64,000 bases of DNA from an uncultured Ruegeria sp. (GCF_947497005.1 NZ_CANMFF010000005.1:1-64000); one strand, 5' to 3'; shown: positions 33,543-42,856, numbered from the stretch's first letter. Numbers and translations: made by a program. The notes: a model not told the origin generated them from the sequence alone.

Positions 33543-34568
33543 ATGACAGGCGGCAAAATTCGAAATATGGAGGAATTTGCGAGGGTTAGCGGCATCTCGC
33601 GCCCGACAGTGTCGAAGTATTTCAATGACCCCGGTAGTGTCAGGTCTAGCACGCGCGCTCGGATCGAGGCTGCATTGGAGCAGCATGATTATCGCCCCAA
33701 TATTTACGCGATGAACCAGAACCGGAAGCTGACAAAGAATGTCGGGGTCGTCGTTCCGCTATTGTCGGACCCCTATTTTGCCGAGATAGCGCGGAACCTT
33801 GAACAAAGGTGTATCGCCGCCGGGTATCGCCCGACATTGTTCAGCTCACACGGGGATCCTGCGTTTGAGGTCGAGGTTCTGGAAACCCTGCGATCTCTTA
33901 AGCCTGCTGGTGTTCTGCTGGCCCCTTTGGGCCGCGCTTCGGATCGACAAGCACTTGAAAAGTTCTGCAGTGATGTCCCTACCTTGATCTTCGACAGCAG
34001 CGTTGATGAGATCGGTCTTGCCTTTGTAGGTTCGGACAATTTCCAGTTCACGGCCCATATCACCGACTATTTGTGCAGAACAGGTGAGCCGCCTTGCTTT
34101 TTCGAGATGAAGACACCTGCAAACCCCAATGCGCACCGTCGTCGTCAAAGCTATCTGAATGCGATGCAGGAATTCGGCCATACGCCACACGTCATTTCAA
34201 TTGACGGTGAAGGCTGGGGGTTCGAAGAAATTGGCCGCCTGGGTGGGCACGAAGCACTGCAGAAAGGGAGCTTTTCAACCAATACTATCTTGTGCAGCAA
34301 CGACCGTCTGGCGATTGGGTTGCTGACTGCCTGTTACGAAAAGAACATCCGCGTGGGGCGTGGCGACGATTGTGCGATTCGCGTCGCAGGACAGGACGGG
34401 CACCCACATTCACGCTATACCTGCCCACCGCTTACGACAATTTCACACAACTATGATGCGGTGTCCCAGACAGCAGCCGAAGCACTGTTTACCGCGATCG
34501 AGGGTCAGGTATCACCTTGGAAAAGCACGCGTTTGGAGGGGAAGCTGATCTTACGTGACTCCGCGTAG
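33543..34568 (+). CDS. LacI family transcriptional regulator of the polyol operon
   Basis: 341 residues from ATG at 33543; earlier in-frame ATG codons would add an unrelated head. The helix-turn-helix and hinge read MEEFARVSGISRPTVSKYFN and RARIEAALEQHDYRPNIYAM, followed by the periplasmic-binding-protein-like effector domain (VGVVVPLLSDPYFAEIARNL; TILCSNDRLAIGLLTACYEK). It precedes the smo-type operon in the same direction, and a perfect 20-bp palindrome lies between them, so it is very likely the local repressor, with a hexitol as the probable inducer. Confidence 0.92.
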   Translation: MTGGKIRNMEEFARVSGISRPTVSKYFNDPGSVRSSTRARIEAALEQHDYRPNIYAMNQNRKLTKNVGVVVPLLSDPYFAEIARNLEQRCIAAGYRPTLFSSHGDPAFEVEVLETLRSLKPAGVLLAPLGRASDRQALEKFCSDVPTLIFDSSVDEIGLAFVGSDNFQFTAHITDYLCRTGEPPCFFEMKTPANPNAHRRRQSYLNAMQEFGHTPHVISIDGEGWGFEEIGRLGGHEALQKGSFSTNTILCSNDRLAIGLLTACYEKNIRVGRGDDCAIRVAGQDGHPHSRYTCPPLTTISHNYDAVSQTAAEALFTAIEGQVSPWKSTRLEGKLILRDSA

Positions 34569-34577
34569 ATCTGGCAT

Positions 34578-34597
34578 AATTTTACGCGCGTAAAATT
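34578..34597. promoter_or_regulatory. 20-bp perfect palindrome, LacI-type operator
   Basis: AATTTTACGCGCGTAAAATT is a perfect palindrome with a central CG, the typical design of LacI-family operators. It lies just upstream of a possible promoter (TTGACG at 34602, TAGCCT at 34626, 18-base spacing) and about 70 bases before smoE. Confidence 0.75.
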
Positions 34598-34601
34598 TAT
34601 A

Positions 34602-34631
34602 TTGACGCCGCGTCGCCTAAACGACTAGCCT
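34602..34631 (+). promoter_or_regulatory. possible smo operon promoter
   Basis: TTGACG (34602-34607) and TAGCCT (34626-34631) are spaced by 18 bases, and GGAGGA follows ahead of smoE. The -10 is weak; inference only. Confidence 0.4.
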
Positions 34632-34663
34632 TGGGCATAACATCCAACTAGGGAGGAAACCGG

Positions 34664-35977
34664 ATGTCATTGAAGAGCACACTCTGTGCTGCAACTGCGC
34701 TTTCGCTGATTACAGCAACAGGTGCATTCGCAGCCGACCCTTCCGCAACGATCACAGTCGCGACAGTCAACAATGGCGACATGATTCGTATGCAGGGCTA
34801 TACCGACAAATTTACCGAAGATACCGGGATCGCAGTCGAATGGGTAACACTTGAAGAAAACGTGCTGCGTCAGCGCGTCACGACCGACATCACCACCAAA
34901 GGTGGTGCGTTCGATATTATGACAATTGGCATGTACGAAACCCCGATCTGGGGTGCCAATGGCTGGCTGGTTCCGCTGGACGATCTGTCCGAAGATTACG
35001 ATGTTGGCGACATATTGCCCGCGATGGCAGGTGGTCTTTCCCACGAAGGCACGCTGTATGCGGCGCCGTTTTATGGCGAAAGCTCCATGATCATGTATCG
35101 CACGGACCTGATGGAGGCCGCAGGCCTTGAGATGCCCGAGGCGCCAACATGGGAGTTCATTGCTGAAGCTGCCGCTGCAATGACGGACCGCGACGCGGAC
35201 ATCAACGGCATTTGCCTGCGTGGTAAGGCTGGTTGGGGCGAAGGTGGCGCGTTCATCACCGCGATGTCCAACTCGTTCGGCGCACGTTGGTTCGACATGG
35301 ACTGGAACGCGCAGTTCGACACAGAGCCATGGGCCAACACACTTAACTTCTACAAGAACATGATGGATGCCTCCGGTCCCACCGGATACGCGACCAATGG
35401 GTTCAACGAAAACCTGTCGCTGTTCAATCAGGGCAAGTGTGGCATGTGGATCGACGCGACTGTTGCGGCATCGTTCGTAACCGGTGACGATTCCACAGTT
35501 GCTGACAGCGTTGGCTTTGCACTGGCACCCGACACAGGTCTGGGCAAGCGGTCCAACTGGCTGTGGGCATGGGCGTTGGCAATTCCGGCCGGTACCCAGC
35601 AGCAGGCAGAAGCCAAGCAGTTCATCGAGTGGGCAACCTCAAAGGGTTACATCGAACTGGTCGCCGAGAACGAAGGCTGGGCAAATGTCCCTCCGGGTGC
35701 ACGGAAATCTCTGTATGAAAACCCAGATTATCAGGCTGTTCCATTCGCTCAGATGACACTGGATTCAATCCTGTCGGCTGATCCGGCGAATTCCACGGTC
35801 GAGCCAAGCCCGTATGTCGGCATTCAGTTCGCCGCGATCCCGGAATTTGCAGGTATTGCAACCGAGGTAAGCCAGGAATTCTCGGCTGCGTACGCAGGCC
35901 AGCAGTCCATCGAAGAAGCGCTTGAGAAAGCTCAGGCGATCACAAACGACGCAATGGAAGCCGCCGGCTACCGCTAA
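34664..35977 (+). CDS. smoE: polyol ABC transporter substrate-binding protein
   Basis: 437 residues. The signal peptide (AATALSLITATGAFAADP) is followed by an extracellular solute-binding family 1 fold: RMQGYTDKFTEDTGIAVEWV, PFYGESSMIMYRTDLMEAAG, KGGAFDIMTIGMYETPIWGA. Size and gene order match SmoE of the Rhodobacter sphaeroides sorbitol/mannitol operon (smoEFGKS-mtlK). It binds the polyol in the periplasm. An 11-bp hairpin after its stop separates it from the permease genes. Confidence 0.85.
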   Translation: MSLKSTLCAATALSLITATGAFAADPSATITVATVNNGDMIRMQGYTDKFTEDTGIAVEWVTLEENVLRQRVTTDITTKGGAFDIMTIGMYETPIWGANGWLVPLDDLSEDYDVGDILPAMAGGLSHEGTLYAAPFYGESSMIMYRTDLMEAAGLEMPEAPTWEFIAEAAAAMTDRDADINGICLRGKAGWGEGGAFITAMSNSFGARWFDMDWNAQFDTEPWANTLNFYKNMMDASGPTGYATNGFNENLSLFNQGKCGMWIDATVAASFVTGDDSTVADSVGFALAPDTGLGKRSNWLWAWALAIPAGTQQQAEAKQFIEWATSKGYIELVAENEGWANVPPGARKSLYENPDYQAVPFAQMTLDSILSADPANSTVEPSPYVGIQFAAIPEFAGIATEVSQEFSAAYAGQQSIEEALEKAQAITNDAMEAAGYR

Positions 35978-35986
35978 CGTCCCCAT

Positions 35987-36015
35987 ATCAGGGGGCACAT
36001 GCGCTGCCCCCTGAT
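35987..36015 (+). terminator. hairpin between smoE and smoF
   Basis: ATCAGGGGGCA pairs perfectly with TGCCCCCTGAT around a 7-base loop, 10 bases past the smoE stop. No T-run follows, so it probably protects the smoE transcript 3' end rather than ending the operon. Confidence 0.75.
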
Positions 36016-36084
36016 CCACGACATTCAGAATCACCTTTGTTACGATCCAGTTCGGTACACCCGTCCACAGGAGAGGACTATCCA

Positions 36085-36963
36085 ATGGCCACGAAAGCCT
36101 CCAGATCAGCCGCCCGCTTTATGATAGCACCCGCAGTGGTCCTGCTATTGGGCTGGATGCTGGTCCCCCTGATTATGACCCTGTGGTTCTCGTTCACGAA
36201 ATACTTGCCCTTGCGCGGCGACAGCATTGACCGTGGACTCGATTGGGTCGGGTTTGCGAACTATGGCCGGTTCTTGTCGTCCAGTTCATTCTGGCCTTCT
36301 GTGCAAACAACGCTTGTGATGGTGGGCGGTGTCCTGCTGATCACGCTCGTGCTTGGCATACTTTTAGCGATCCTTCTAGATCAACCGATGTGGGGTCAAG
36401 GTGTTGTCCGGATCCTTGTAATTGCGCCGTTTTTCGTAATGCCTACCGTGTCTGCATTGGTATGGAAAAACATGCTGATGGACCCGGTGAATGGTATCTT
36501 CGCCCATCTCTGGCGATTCTTTGGGGCCGAACCGGTTGCCTGGCTGCAAGACGCATCGCTTAGCTCGATCATCATGATTGTGTCTTGGCAGTGGCTACCA
36601 TTTGCCACCCTCATTCTGCTGACGGCCATCCAGTCGCTTGATAGTGAACAGCTGGAAGCTGCCGAGATGGATGGCGCACCCGTGCTGAAACGGTTCTGGC
36701 ATATCGTGCTGCCCCATCTGGCCCGTGCCATCACCATCGTCGTCCTGATCCAGACGATCTTTCTGTTATCGATTTTCGCCGAGATCTTTGTGACCACCGG
36801 TGGTGCCTTCGGAACGCGAACCCTGACCTACCTGATCTTCCAGCGCGTAATCGACAGTCAGAACATCGGGCTCGGGTCTGCCGGCGGTGTTTACGCCATC
36901 ATCCTTGCCAACATCGTCGCCATCTTTCTGATGCGCATCGTTGGCAAAAACCTGGACGCCTGA
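36085..36963 (+). CDS. smoF: polyol ABC transporter permease 1
   Basis: 292 residues from ATG at 36085. Six membrane helices of the MalF type; the cytoplasmic EAA loop reads EQLEAAEMDGAPVLKRFWHI, which docks on the ATPase. Second gene of the smo-like operon; stop 13 bases ahead of the next permease. Confidence 0.9.
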   Translation: MATKASRSAARFMIAPAVVLLLGWMLVPLIMTLWFSFTKYLPLRGDSIDRGLDWVGFANYGRFLSSSSFWPSVQTTLVMVGGVLLITLVLGILLAILLDQPMWGQGVVRILVIAPFFVMPTVSALVWKNMLMDPVNGIFAHLWRFFGAEPVAWLQDASLSSIIMIVSWQWLPFATLILLTAIQSLDSEQLEAAEMDGAPVLKRFWHIVLPHLARAITIVVLIQTIFLLSIFAEIFVTTGGAFGTRTLTYLIFQRVIDSQNIGLGSAGGVYAIILANIVAIFLMRIVGKNLDA

Positions 36964-36976
36964 AGGGGTTGATCAA

Positions 36977-37807
36977 ATGTCACGCACCGTCACAACACAA
37001 CGCAAGATGATCACCACTGCTGCTGCTTGGACAATCGGGCTGGTGATCTTTTTCCCCATCTACTGGACGATCCTGACGAGCTTTAAGACCGAGGCGCAGG
37101 CGATCAACGATCCACCTTTGTTCTTTGCCTTCGACTGGACGCTGGAGAACTATGCACTCGTGCAGGAGCGCTCTGACTATATGAAGTTCCTGTGGAATTC
37201 CGTGATCATTGCCGGGGGCTCCACAATTCTTGGTATTCTCGTGGCGATCCCGGCGGCCTGGTCCATGGCCTTCGTACCATCCAGAAGAACCAAAGACATT
37301 CTACTTTGGATGCTCTCGACCAAAATGCTGCCTGCGGTGGGTGTGCTTTATCCGATCTCGCTGATTTTCGTCGAGTTCAACCTTCTCGACACCCGCGGCG
37401 GTCTGGTGGTTGTGCTAATGCTCATCAACCTGCCGATCATTGTCTGGATGTTGTACACTTACTTCAAGGAGATCCCCGGCGAGATATTAGAAGCCGCGCG
37501 CATGGATGGCGCCACGCTGAAAGAGGAAATCCTCTATGTGCTGACGCCCATGGCGATCCCGGGAATTGCGTCAACCATTCTTCTCAACTTCATTCTCGCA
37601 TGGAACGAGGCGTTCTGGACGCTCAACCTGACGGCTGCCAATGCGGCCCCGCTGACCGCATTCATTGCCAGCTATTCCAGCCCCGAAGGCCTGTTTTTCG
37701 CAAAACTCAGTGCGGCCTCAACTATGGCCATCACTCCGATCCTCATCCTTGGCTGGTTCAGCCAGAAACAACTGGTCCGTGGCCTGACATTTGGCGCGGT
37801 GAAATAG
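36977..37807 (+). CDS. smoG: polyol ABC transporter permease 2
   Basis: 276 residues from ATG at 36977 (AAGGGG upstream). MalG-type permease with six helices; the EAA loop reads GEILEAARMDGATLKEEILY. The C-terminus LVRGLTFGAVK is typical. Forms the membrane channel with the preceding permease. Confidence 0.92.
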   Translation: MSRTVTTQRKMITTAAAWTIGLVIFFPIYWTILTSFKTEAQAINDPPLFFAFDWTLENYALVQERSDYMKFLWNSVIIAGGSTILGILVAIPAAWSMAFVPSRRTKDILLWMLSTKMLPAVGVLYPISLIFVEFNLLDTRGGLVVVLMLINLPIIVWMLYTYFKEIPGEILEAARMDGATLKEEILYVLTPMAIPGIASTILLNFILAWNEAFWTLNLTAANAAPLTAFIASYSSPEGLFFAKLSAASTMAITPILILGWFSQKQLVRGLTFGAVK

Positions 37808-37819
37808 GGAACCTGAACT

Positions 37820-38824
37820 ATGGGACAGATACAACTTAAACAAGTGACCAAGAGCTTTGGTGACGTGCAAGTCATACCGCCGCTGGACCTGACCATTCAG
37901 GACGGAGAGTTCACCGTTTTTGTCGGCCCCTCGGGCTGCGGGAAATCCACCCTTCTGCGTCTGATTGCAGGCCTTGAGGACATAACGACAGGCCATATTG
38001 AGATCGACGGTCAGGATGCAACAGATGTGGTGCCCGCCAAACGTGGTCTTGCCATGGTGTTCCAGTCCTACGCGCTCTACCCGCATATGTCGGTGCGCAA
38101 GAACATCGCCTTTCCGTTGCGAATGGCCAAGCTGGATCAGGCCGAGATCACCAAGCGGGTCGAACGGGCCGCTTCGGTCCTGAACCTGACCGACTATCTG
38201 GATCGTCGACCGGGACAACTGTCAGGTGGCCAACGCCAGCGGGTCGCCATTGGTCGTGCCATTGTCCGTGACCCTGCAGCTTTTCTGTTTGACGAACCTC
38301 TGTCGAACCTCGACGCTGCATTGCGCGTTGGTATGCGCCTTGAGATCAGCGAACTGCACAAACGCTTAGAGACAACGATGGTCTATGTGACCCACGATCA
38401 GGTCGAAGCCATGACCATGGCCGACAAGATCGTTGTGTTGCAAGCCGGTGTGATCGAACAGGTCGGCACCCCGCTGGAGCTTTATCATACCCCACAAAAC
38501 ACATTTGTGGCGGGTTTTATCGGTTCGCCGAAGATGAACCTGATGACCGGGGAAGAGGCGGCCAAACATAACGCTCATACCATTGGTGTCCGTCCCGAAC
38601 ACATCGATGTCGTCGAAAGTGGTGGTCAATGGCAGGGGACGGTGGGCGTGGCTGAACATCTCGGTTCGGACACGTTTTTTCACATCCACAATACCGGGTT
38701 GGCCGAGACGATGACGGTACGTGCAATCGGTGACGTTAACCTGAAGCATGGCGATACGATCCACATGACCCCGAGGGTTAGCGAGATCCATCGGTTTGGT
38801 GCTGATGGGCTGCGGATTGAGTAA
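37820..38824 (+). CDS. smoK: polyol ABC transporter ATP-binding protein
   Basis: 334 residues. Walker [10 protein letters not shown] (about residue 37), Q-loop [18 protein letters not shown] signature [15 protein letters not shown], Walker [16 protein letters not shown] and the switch His in [15 protein letters not shown], followed by a MalK-type regulatory OB domain from about residue 240. Its last base overlaps the start of the sorbitol dehydrogenase gene (TAATG), implying coupled translation. Confidence 0.93.
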   Translation: MGQIQLKQVTKSFGDVQVIPPLDLTIQDGEFTVFVGPSGCGKSTLLRLIAGLEDITTGHIEIDGQDATDVVPAKRGLAMVFQSYALYPHMSVRKNIAFPLRMAKLDQAEITKRVERAASVLNLTDYLDRRPGQLSGGQRQRVAIGRAIVRDPAAFLFDEPLSNLDAALRVGMRLEISELHKRLETTMVYVTHDQVEAMTMADKIVVLQAGVIEQVGTPLELYHTPQNTFVAGFIGSPKMNLMTGEEAAKHNAHTIGVRPEHIDVVESGGQWQGTVGVAEHLGSDTFFHIHNTGLAETMTVRAIGDVNLKHGDTIHMTPRVSEIHRFGADGLRIE

Positions 38825-39594
38825 TGCAACTGGCTGGAAAATCAGCACTGATCACCGGTGCGGCACGCGGTATCGGGCTGGCTTTTGCCAAAGCCTATGT
38901 GGCCGAAGGTGCGCGGGTCGCGATTGCCGATATTGATCTGGATCGCGCCAAATCCGCCGCCGCAGAAATTGGTCAAGCGGCTGTAGCAATACAGATGGAC
39001 GTGACCAGCCAGGCCAGCATTGATGCGGGGGTCGCGGCCACCGTCGATGCACTCGGTCAAATTGATATCCTGATCAACAACGCCGCGCTGTTTTCCGCTG
39101 CGCCAATTGATGAGATCACACGCGAAGATTACGCCCGTGTTTTTGACGTCAACGTGAGCGGTGCACTTTTTACCCTGCAGGCAGTTTCCAGGCACATGGT
39201 GGAGCGTGGCATCAGAGGGTGTATCATAAACATGGCCAGCCAAGCAGGGCGGCGTGGCGAAAGCCTTGTCGCGGTGTATTGCGCAAGCAAGGCGGCTGTC
39301 ATTTCGTTGACGCAATCAGCCGGCCTGAACCTGATCCAGTACGGCATTAACGTAAACGCAATCGCACCCGGTGTTGTGGACGGCGAACACTGGGACGGCG
39401 TCGATGCCTTCTTTGCCAAATATGAGGGCAAAGCCCCCGGCCAAAAGAAAAAAGAGGCGGGCGCGGCCGTGCCCTACGGTCGTATGGGCCGGGCCGAGGA
39501 CCTGACTGGAATGGCCGTGTTTCTTGCAAGCAATGACGCCTCGTACGTTGTGGCCCAGACTTACAACGTCGATGGCGGAAACTGGATGAGCTGA
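38824..39594 (+). CDS. smoS: sorbitol dehydrogenase, short-chain dehydrogenase family
   Basis: 256 residues, the length of Rhodobacter sphaeroides SmoS. Cofactor motif TGAARGIGLAFAKAY (residues 11-25), NNAALFSA, catalytic Ser in INMASQAGRRGE and Tyr/Lys in YCASKAAVISL, then NAIAPGVVDGEHWDGVDAFF typical of the D-sorbitol/galactitol oxidising group. Converts D-sorbitol to D-fructose with NAD. Overlaps the mannitol dehydrogenase start by ATGA. Confidence 0.9.
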   Translation: MQLAGKSALITGAARGIGLAFAKAYVAEGARVAIADIDLDRAKSAAAEIGQAAVAIQMDVTSQASIDAGVAATVDALGQIDILINNAALFSAAPIDEITREDYARVFDVNVSGALFTLQAVSRHMVERGIRGCIINMASQAGRRGESLVAVYCASKAAVISLTQSAGLNLIQYGINVNAIAPGVVDGEHWDGVDAFFAKYEGKAPGQKKKEAGAAVPYGRMGRAEDLTGMAVFLASNDASYVVAQTYNVDGGNWMS

Positions 39595-41084
39595 TGATGC
39601 ATCAAACTGATGGCACACCTGCGGTGAAAATTTCCAGTGAGACTCTTGTGGATTTGCCCATTGGGGTGTCGGTCCCCTCTTACGACCGTTCAAAGTTGAG
39701 CCCCGGAATTGTTCACATTGGTTTGGGAAACTTCCACCGTGCGCATCAAGCGTGGTATCTGCATCGCCTTATGCAGCAGGGCCTGGCCTATGATTGGGCC
39801 ATCATCGGCGCCGGAGTGCGCCCTGGTGACGCGATAATGCGTGAGCGTCTGTTGCAGCAGGATTGCCTAACGACACTGGTTGAGCTTGACCCCAACAGCA
39901 CCTCGATTGAAGTCATTGGACCTATGATTGATTTCGTCGAAGTCCATCCCGAAAACGCGCCTCTGATTGCCGCGATGTCAGATCCACGCATCCGTATCGT
40001 GTCTTTGACCGTCACCGAAGGCGGCTATTATCAGTCTGAGTCAGGGCGGCTTGAGGTCGATCACCCTGACATCGCGCATGACATTGCTAATCCTGACCGC
40101 CCCATAACGGCGTTTGGCGCCATGATTGCCGCCTATCGCGCCAGACGAGATGCCGGGCATCTTCCTTTCACCGCTCAATGCTGCGACAACCTTCAGAATA
40201 ACGGCGAGGTGTTGCGGCAAACCATTATTGATCTGGCTCGATTGACGGACCCAAATCTTGCGCGATGGATCAATGAAACTGCACGTTTCCCCAACGCGAT
40301 GGTGGATTGCATTGTTCCCGCAACGGGTGAAGCCGAGCTGTCCTCCGTCCGGGAGTTGGGCATATTGGACATGGCTCCGGTTACCCATGAAAACTACCGT
40401 GAATGGGTCGTCGAAGATCAGTTCTGTGCGGGTCGACCGCCCTGGGAGCAGGCCGGTGTAACGATAACGGAAAATGTGCACACGTATGAAAGCATGAAAA
40501 TTCGCATCCTGAATGCCGGGCATCAGGTGTTAGCCAATGCGGGCGAAATTCTGGGTCTTGCAACGATCACCGATTGCATGGCCGATCCGTTGATCCGGGC
40601 ATTCTTCCACAAGGTGCAGACCGAGGAAATTCTGCCATATGTGGAACCTATCGATGGGATCGCTCCGTCGGACTACCTCGCCCTGGTTGAAAAGAGGTTC
40701 GCAAACCCAAAGATCCGTGACACCACACGGCGCGTGGCCTTTGATGGGTCGTCAAGGCATCCAGGTTTCGTGCTGCCGGTCCTTCGCGATGCGCTCGCCT
40801 CCGGAGGGCCGATTGAAGGTCTGGCCCTTGTCGAGGCGTTATGGGCGCGCATGAGCGCGGGTATACGCGAAGACGGTACTGTTATTGATCCAAATGACCC
40901 GCATTGGGATCTTCTGAATGACACTGCCAATCGCGCAAAATCGCACCCTCTGGCTTGGCTGGAGATGCGTCAAACTTATGGCGATCAGGCGCGTCAAAAG
41001 CGTTTTGCCGACGCGTTTTCTCGTTGGCTGAGTCTTATTTGGAGCGAAGGAACCTGTGCTGCTTTAAGAGCTTACGCTGGATAA
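39594..41084 (+). CDS. mtlK: mannitol 2-dehydrogenase
   Basis: 496 residues, polyol-specific long-chain dehydrogenase. GIVHIGLGNFHRAHQAWYLH (nucleotide fold), LTVTEGGYYQ, MVDCIVPATGE, VEDQFCAGRPPWEQAGV and KIRILNAGHQVLANAGEILG, the last two around the catalytic Lys region. It oxidises D-mannitol to D-fructose with NAD. Last gene of the operon; the xylulokinase-like gene that follows it in Rhodobacter sphaeroides is missing. A 14-bp palindrome follows the stop. Confidence 0.93.
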   Translation: MMHQTDGTPAVKISSETLVDLPIGVSVPSYDRSKLSPGIVHIGLGNFHRAHQAWYLHRLMQQGLAYDWAIIGAGVRPGDAIMRERLLQQDCLTTLVELDPNSTSIEVIGPMIDFVEVHPENAPLIAAMSDPRIRIVSLTVTEGGYYQSESGRLEVDHPDIAHDIANPDRPITAFGAMIAAYRARRDAGHLPFTAQCCDNLQNNGEVLRQTIIDLARLTDPNLARWINETARFPNAMVDCIVPATGEAELSSVRELGILDMAPVTHENYREWVVEDQFCAGRPPWEQAGVTITENVHTYESMKIRILNAGHQVLANAGEILGLATITDCMADPLIRAFFHKVQTEEILPYVEPIDGIAPSDYLALVEKRFANPKIRDTTRRVAFDGSSRHPGFVLPVLRDALASGGPIEGLALVEALWARMSAGIREDGTVIDPNDPHWDLLNDTANRAKSHPLAWLEMRQTYGDQARQKRFADAFSRWLSLIWSEGTCAALRAYAG

Positions 41085-41087
41085 ACG

Positions 41088-41101
41088 ACGCGTATACGCG
41101 T
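41088..41101. promoter_or_regulatory. palindrome after mtlK
   Basis: ACGCGTATACGCGT, a perfect 14-bp palindrome, 3 bases after the mtlK stop. It shares ACGCG with the operator at 34578, so it could be a second, auxiliary LacI site. No T-run, so not an obvious terminator. Confidence 0.4.
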
Positions 41102-41126
41102 TTTGGATGCAAGCGACCCGCCTTTG

Positions 41127-41230
41127 ACTTGAGACATATCCGGCAATGTTAAATTCGTTCCAGCATTCCTGTGGAGAGTACAGGCCGCAGAATTTTGCTA
41201 TCTCGCTGAACATGTCCGTGAAGGCGCGCG
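41127..41230 (-). pseudogene. remnant of an IS630-type transposase C-terminus
   Basis: The minus strand encodes SARAFTDMFSEIAKFCGLYS followed by PQECWNEFNIAGYVSS, which fits the end of IS630-family transposases (a FSPxECxNYFxxAGY tail). The upstream DDE domain is absent, so only a fragment survives. It lies in the 480-base gene-free stretch between mtlK and the MFS gene, just inside the right copy of the rplT repeat; the rest of that stretch holds no gene. Confidence 0.65.
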
Positions 41231-41410
41231 CCGATCCTGCGCAAATGGACCTTGAGCCTAAAGAGGGCCAATACAATTGAGTTCAGGTCTGGGGTTTATG
41301 GAGGTGGGAACAGAAACAGCACACGACATCTCGCCCTTGATCACCATGGTGCGATCATGGCGTCGGCGCTCAGCCCGGAGATGAATGTCCGCGCTCCCCA
41401 TAGACCAAAT

Positions 41411-41525
41411 GGCGCGATCACTGCCCAAGCTCAGGCTGCCTGATCCTTTTACAAAAGACAGAGAATGAAGGGTCGTCCCGTTCGGGGCGGTCTTTTTTTG
41501 TGCTGGTTTAGAGAATGTCGGTTCC
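41411..41525 (+). repeat. right direct repeat: duplicated rplT 3' end and terminator
   Basis: A 115-base diverged copy of 32986-33110. In frame it still encodes GAITAQAQAA and a stop, against [13 protein letters not shown] in intact rplT, and keeps the terminator and the downstream GAATGTCGGTTCC. The upstream 90 percent of rplT is absent, so this is a boundary remnant and not a gene. Confidence 0.88.
41471..41498 (+). terminator. terminator in the right rplT copy
   Basis: GGTCGTCCCG pairs with CGGGGCGGTC (three G-T pairs) around TT, followed by a run of seven T. Homologous to the rplT terminator. Confidence 0.85.
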
Positions 41526-41566
41526 GATTCTTCAGAGACCGTCGCTGCGCGGCGCATGTATGTCGG

Positions 41567-42856
41567 TTATTTAGCGGATGCAGCTAGTCGTTTACCCAAC
41601 ACCAAGCTCAGCGCCATCGCTATGAGAAGAAAAGCGGCGGCGACAATCCACGCGACCGGCGTAGAGTAAATATCGGCGACTGCTCCTGTGAAAATCAGAC
41701 CCAGTGCTGCCCCCATCTGCTGGATCAGCGATCTTAGAGACAGCATTGTGGACCGCTGGCGGTCTTGTACGCAGCTATGCAGAATGCTGCTGGCGGGCGT
41801 TTCACTTGCACCAAGGATTACAGAGTACAAAATGAATATGACCGCAAAACCGATGATGCTGCCTTGTAGTGCCAATGCTATCTGTACACCCGTAAGGCAT
41901 GCGAAAATCGCTGCAAGCGTAGCGGCCTGCTGGCGTTTGAAAATCCGACTTAGACTTGGCGATAGCGACGCGCCGAAGGCGATAGAGAAGAAATAGCTCG
42001 CCGTGAGTAGACCAATGACAGTGTTGGCGTACCCGTCGGCTAACATTGGCTTGGCGTGGGTCGGCCAGATTACTTCAACAGGATTGGTCGTCATAAGGAC
42101 GAGTGCGAGCGCTGCCAAAAGTATCGAAAGTGTACGATGCCTCAAAGCTAGGAGGCCAGCGTCTTTGATCACCGATGGGACTTGTAAAAATCCCTGTTTA
42201 AGTGCGTTTGTGTTGAGTGGAGACGATGTTTCGACAATGGCAAACAGGGTGTAAATAAACACCCCAAGCATCACACAAAAGCTTGCTGCGTAGGACACGT
42301 CATAGATGCTAAACCCAAGTCTCTCTGCCACCGAACCAAAAATGTCCGGCAACAAACCTCCAATAACGGCCCCAATGGCCAGGCCCATAGCGTTGGCCCA
42401 TTGAGCTTTGGCGAGAGCGGGTTGAATGTCCACATTTGGCGCGGCCACTTTGAATTTTTCAACAAACCATGCATCAAGCGTGCCCGACCGAAGTGCGCGC
42501 CCAAATCCGATGAATGCAAAAGAAAGAGCCAAGACAAAAAAATCGTTCGAGGAGAGGAAAAGCGCCAGAGATATCAAGCTGGCGATCACTGCTGCCAGAA
42601 AGACCGGCTTGCGTCCAATGTTGTCGGCCAATCCGCCAAACGGCAGCTCCATCGACATTGTGGTCAGCGAGTAGACCCCAAAGAGAAGGGAAATCTCAAA
42701 GAGGTCCATTCCTCGGTCGGTGAGTGCCAGCGCAACCACCGCCACTGTGAGGCCCATGGCAAAGCGATCAAGAAACTGCTGTATCTGAAACACCCAAACA
42801 TGCCGTCGCGCCTCATCTGTCAGTGAATTAAAAGAAAATTCTATTTCGTTCGTCAT
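41567..42856 (-). CDS. MFS transporter
   Basis: 429 residues from ATG at 42856; an in-frame start 11 codons earlier is possible. Twelve predicted helices; motif A-like FGGLADNIGRKPVFL between helices 2 and 3, and SETPASSILHSCVQDRQRST in the second half. The early part (QIQQFLDRFAMGLTVAVVAL) and the overall pattern fit drug:proton antiporter-like carriers. Substrate unknown. It lies just outside the right end of the polyol island. Confidence 0.87.
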   Translation of the reverse strand: MTNEIEFSFNSLTDEARRHVWVFQIQQFLDRFAMGLTVAVVALALTDRGMDLFEISLLFGVYSLTTMSMELPFGGLADNIGRKPVFLAAVIASLISLALFLSSNDFFVLALSFAFIGFGRALRSGTLDAWFVEKFKVAAPNVDIQPALAKAQWANAMGLAIGAVIGGLLPDIFGSVAERLGFSIYDVSYAASFCVMLGVFIYTLFAIVETSSPLNTNALKQGFLQVPSVIKDAGLLALRHRTLSILLAALALVLMTTNPVEVIWPTHAKPMLADGYANTVIGLLTASYFFSIAFGASLSPSLSRIFKRQQAATLAAIFACLTGVQIALALQGSIIGFAVIFILYSVILGASETPASSILHSCVQDRQRSTMLSLRSLIQQMGAALGLIFTGAVADIYSTPVAWIVAAAFLLIAMALSLVLGKRLAASAK

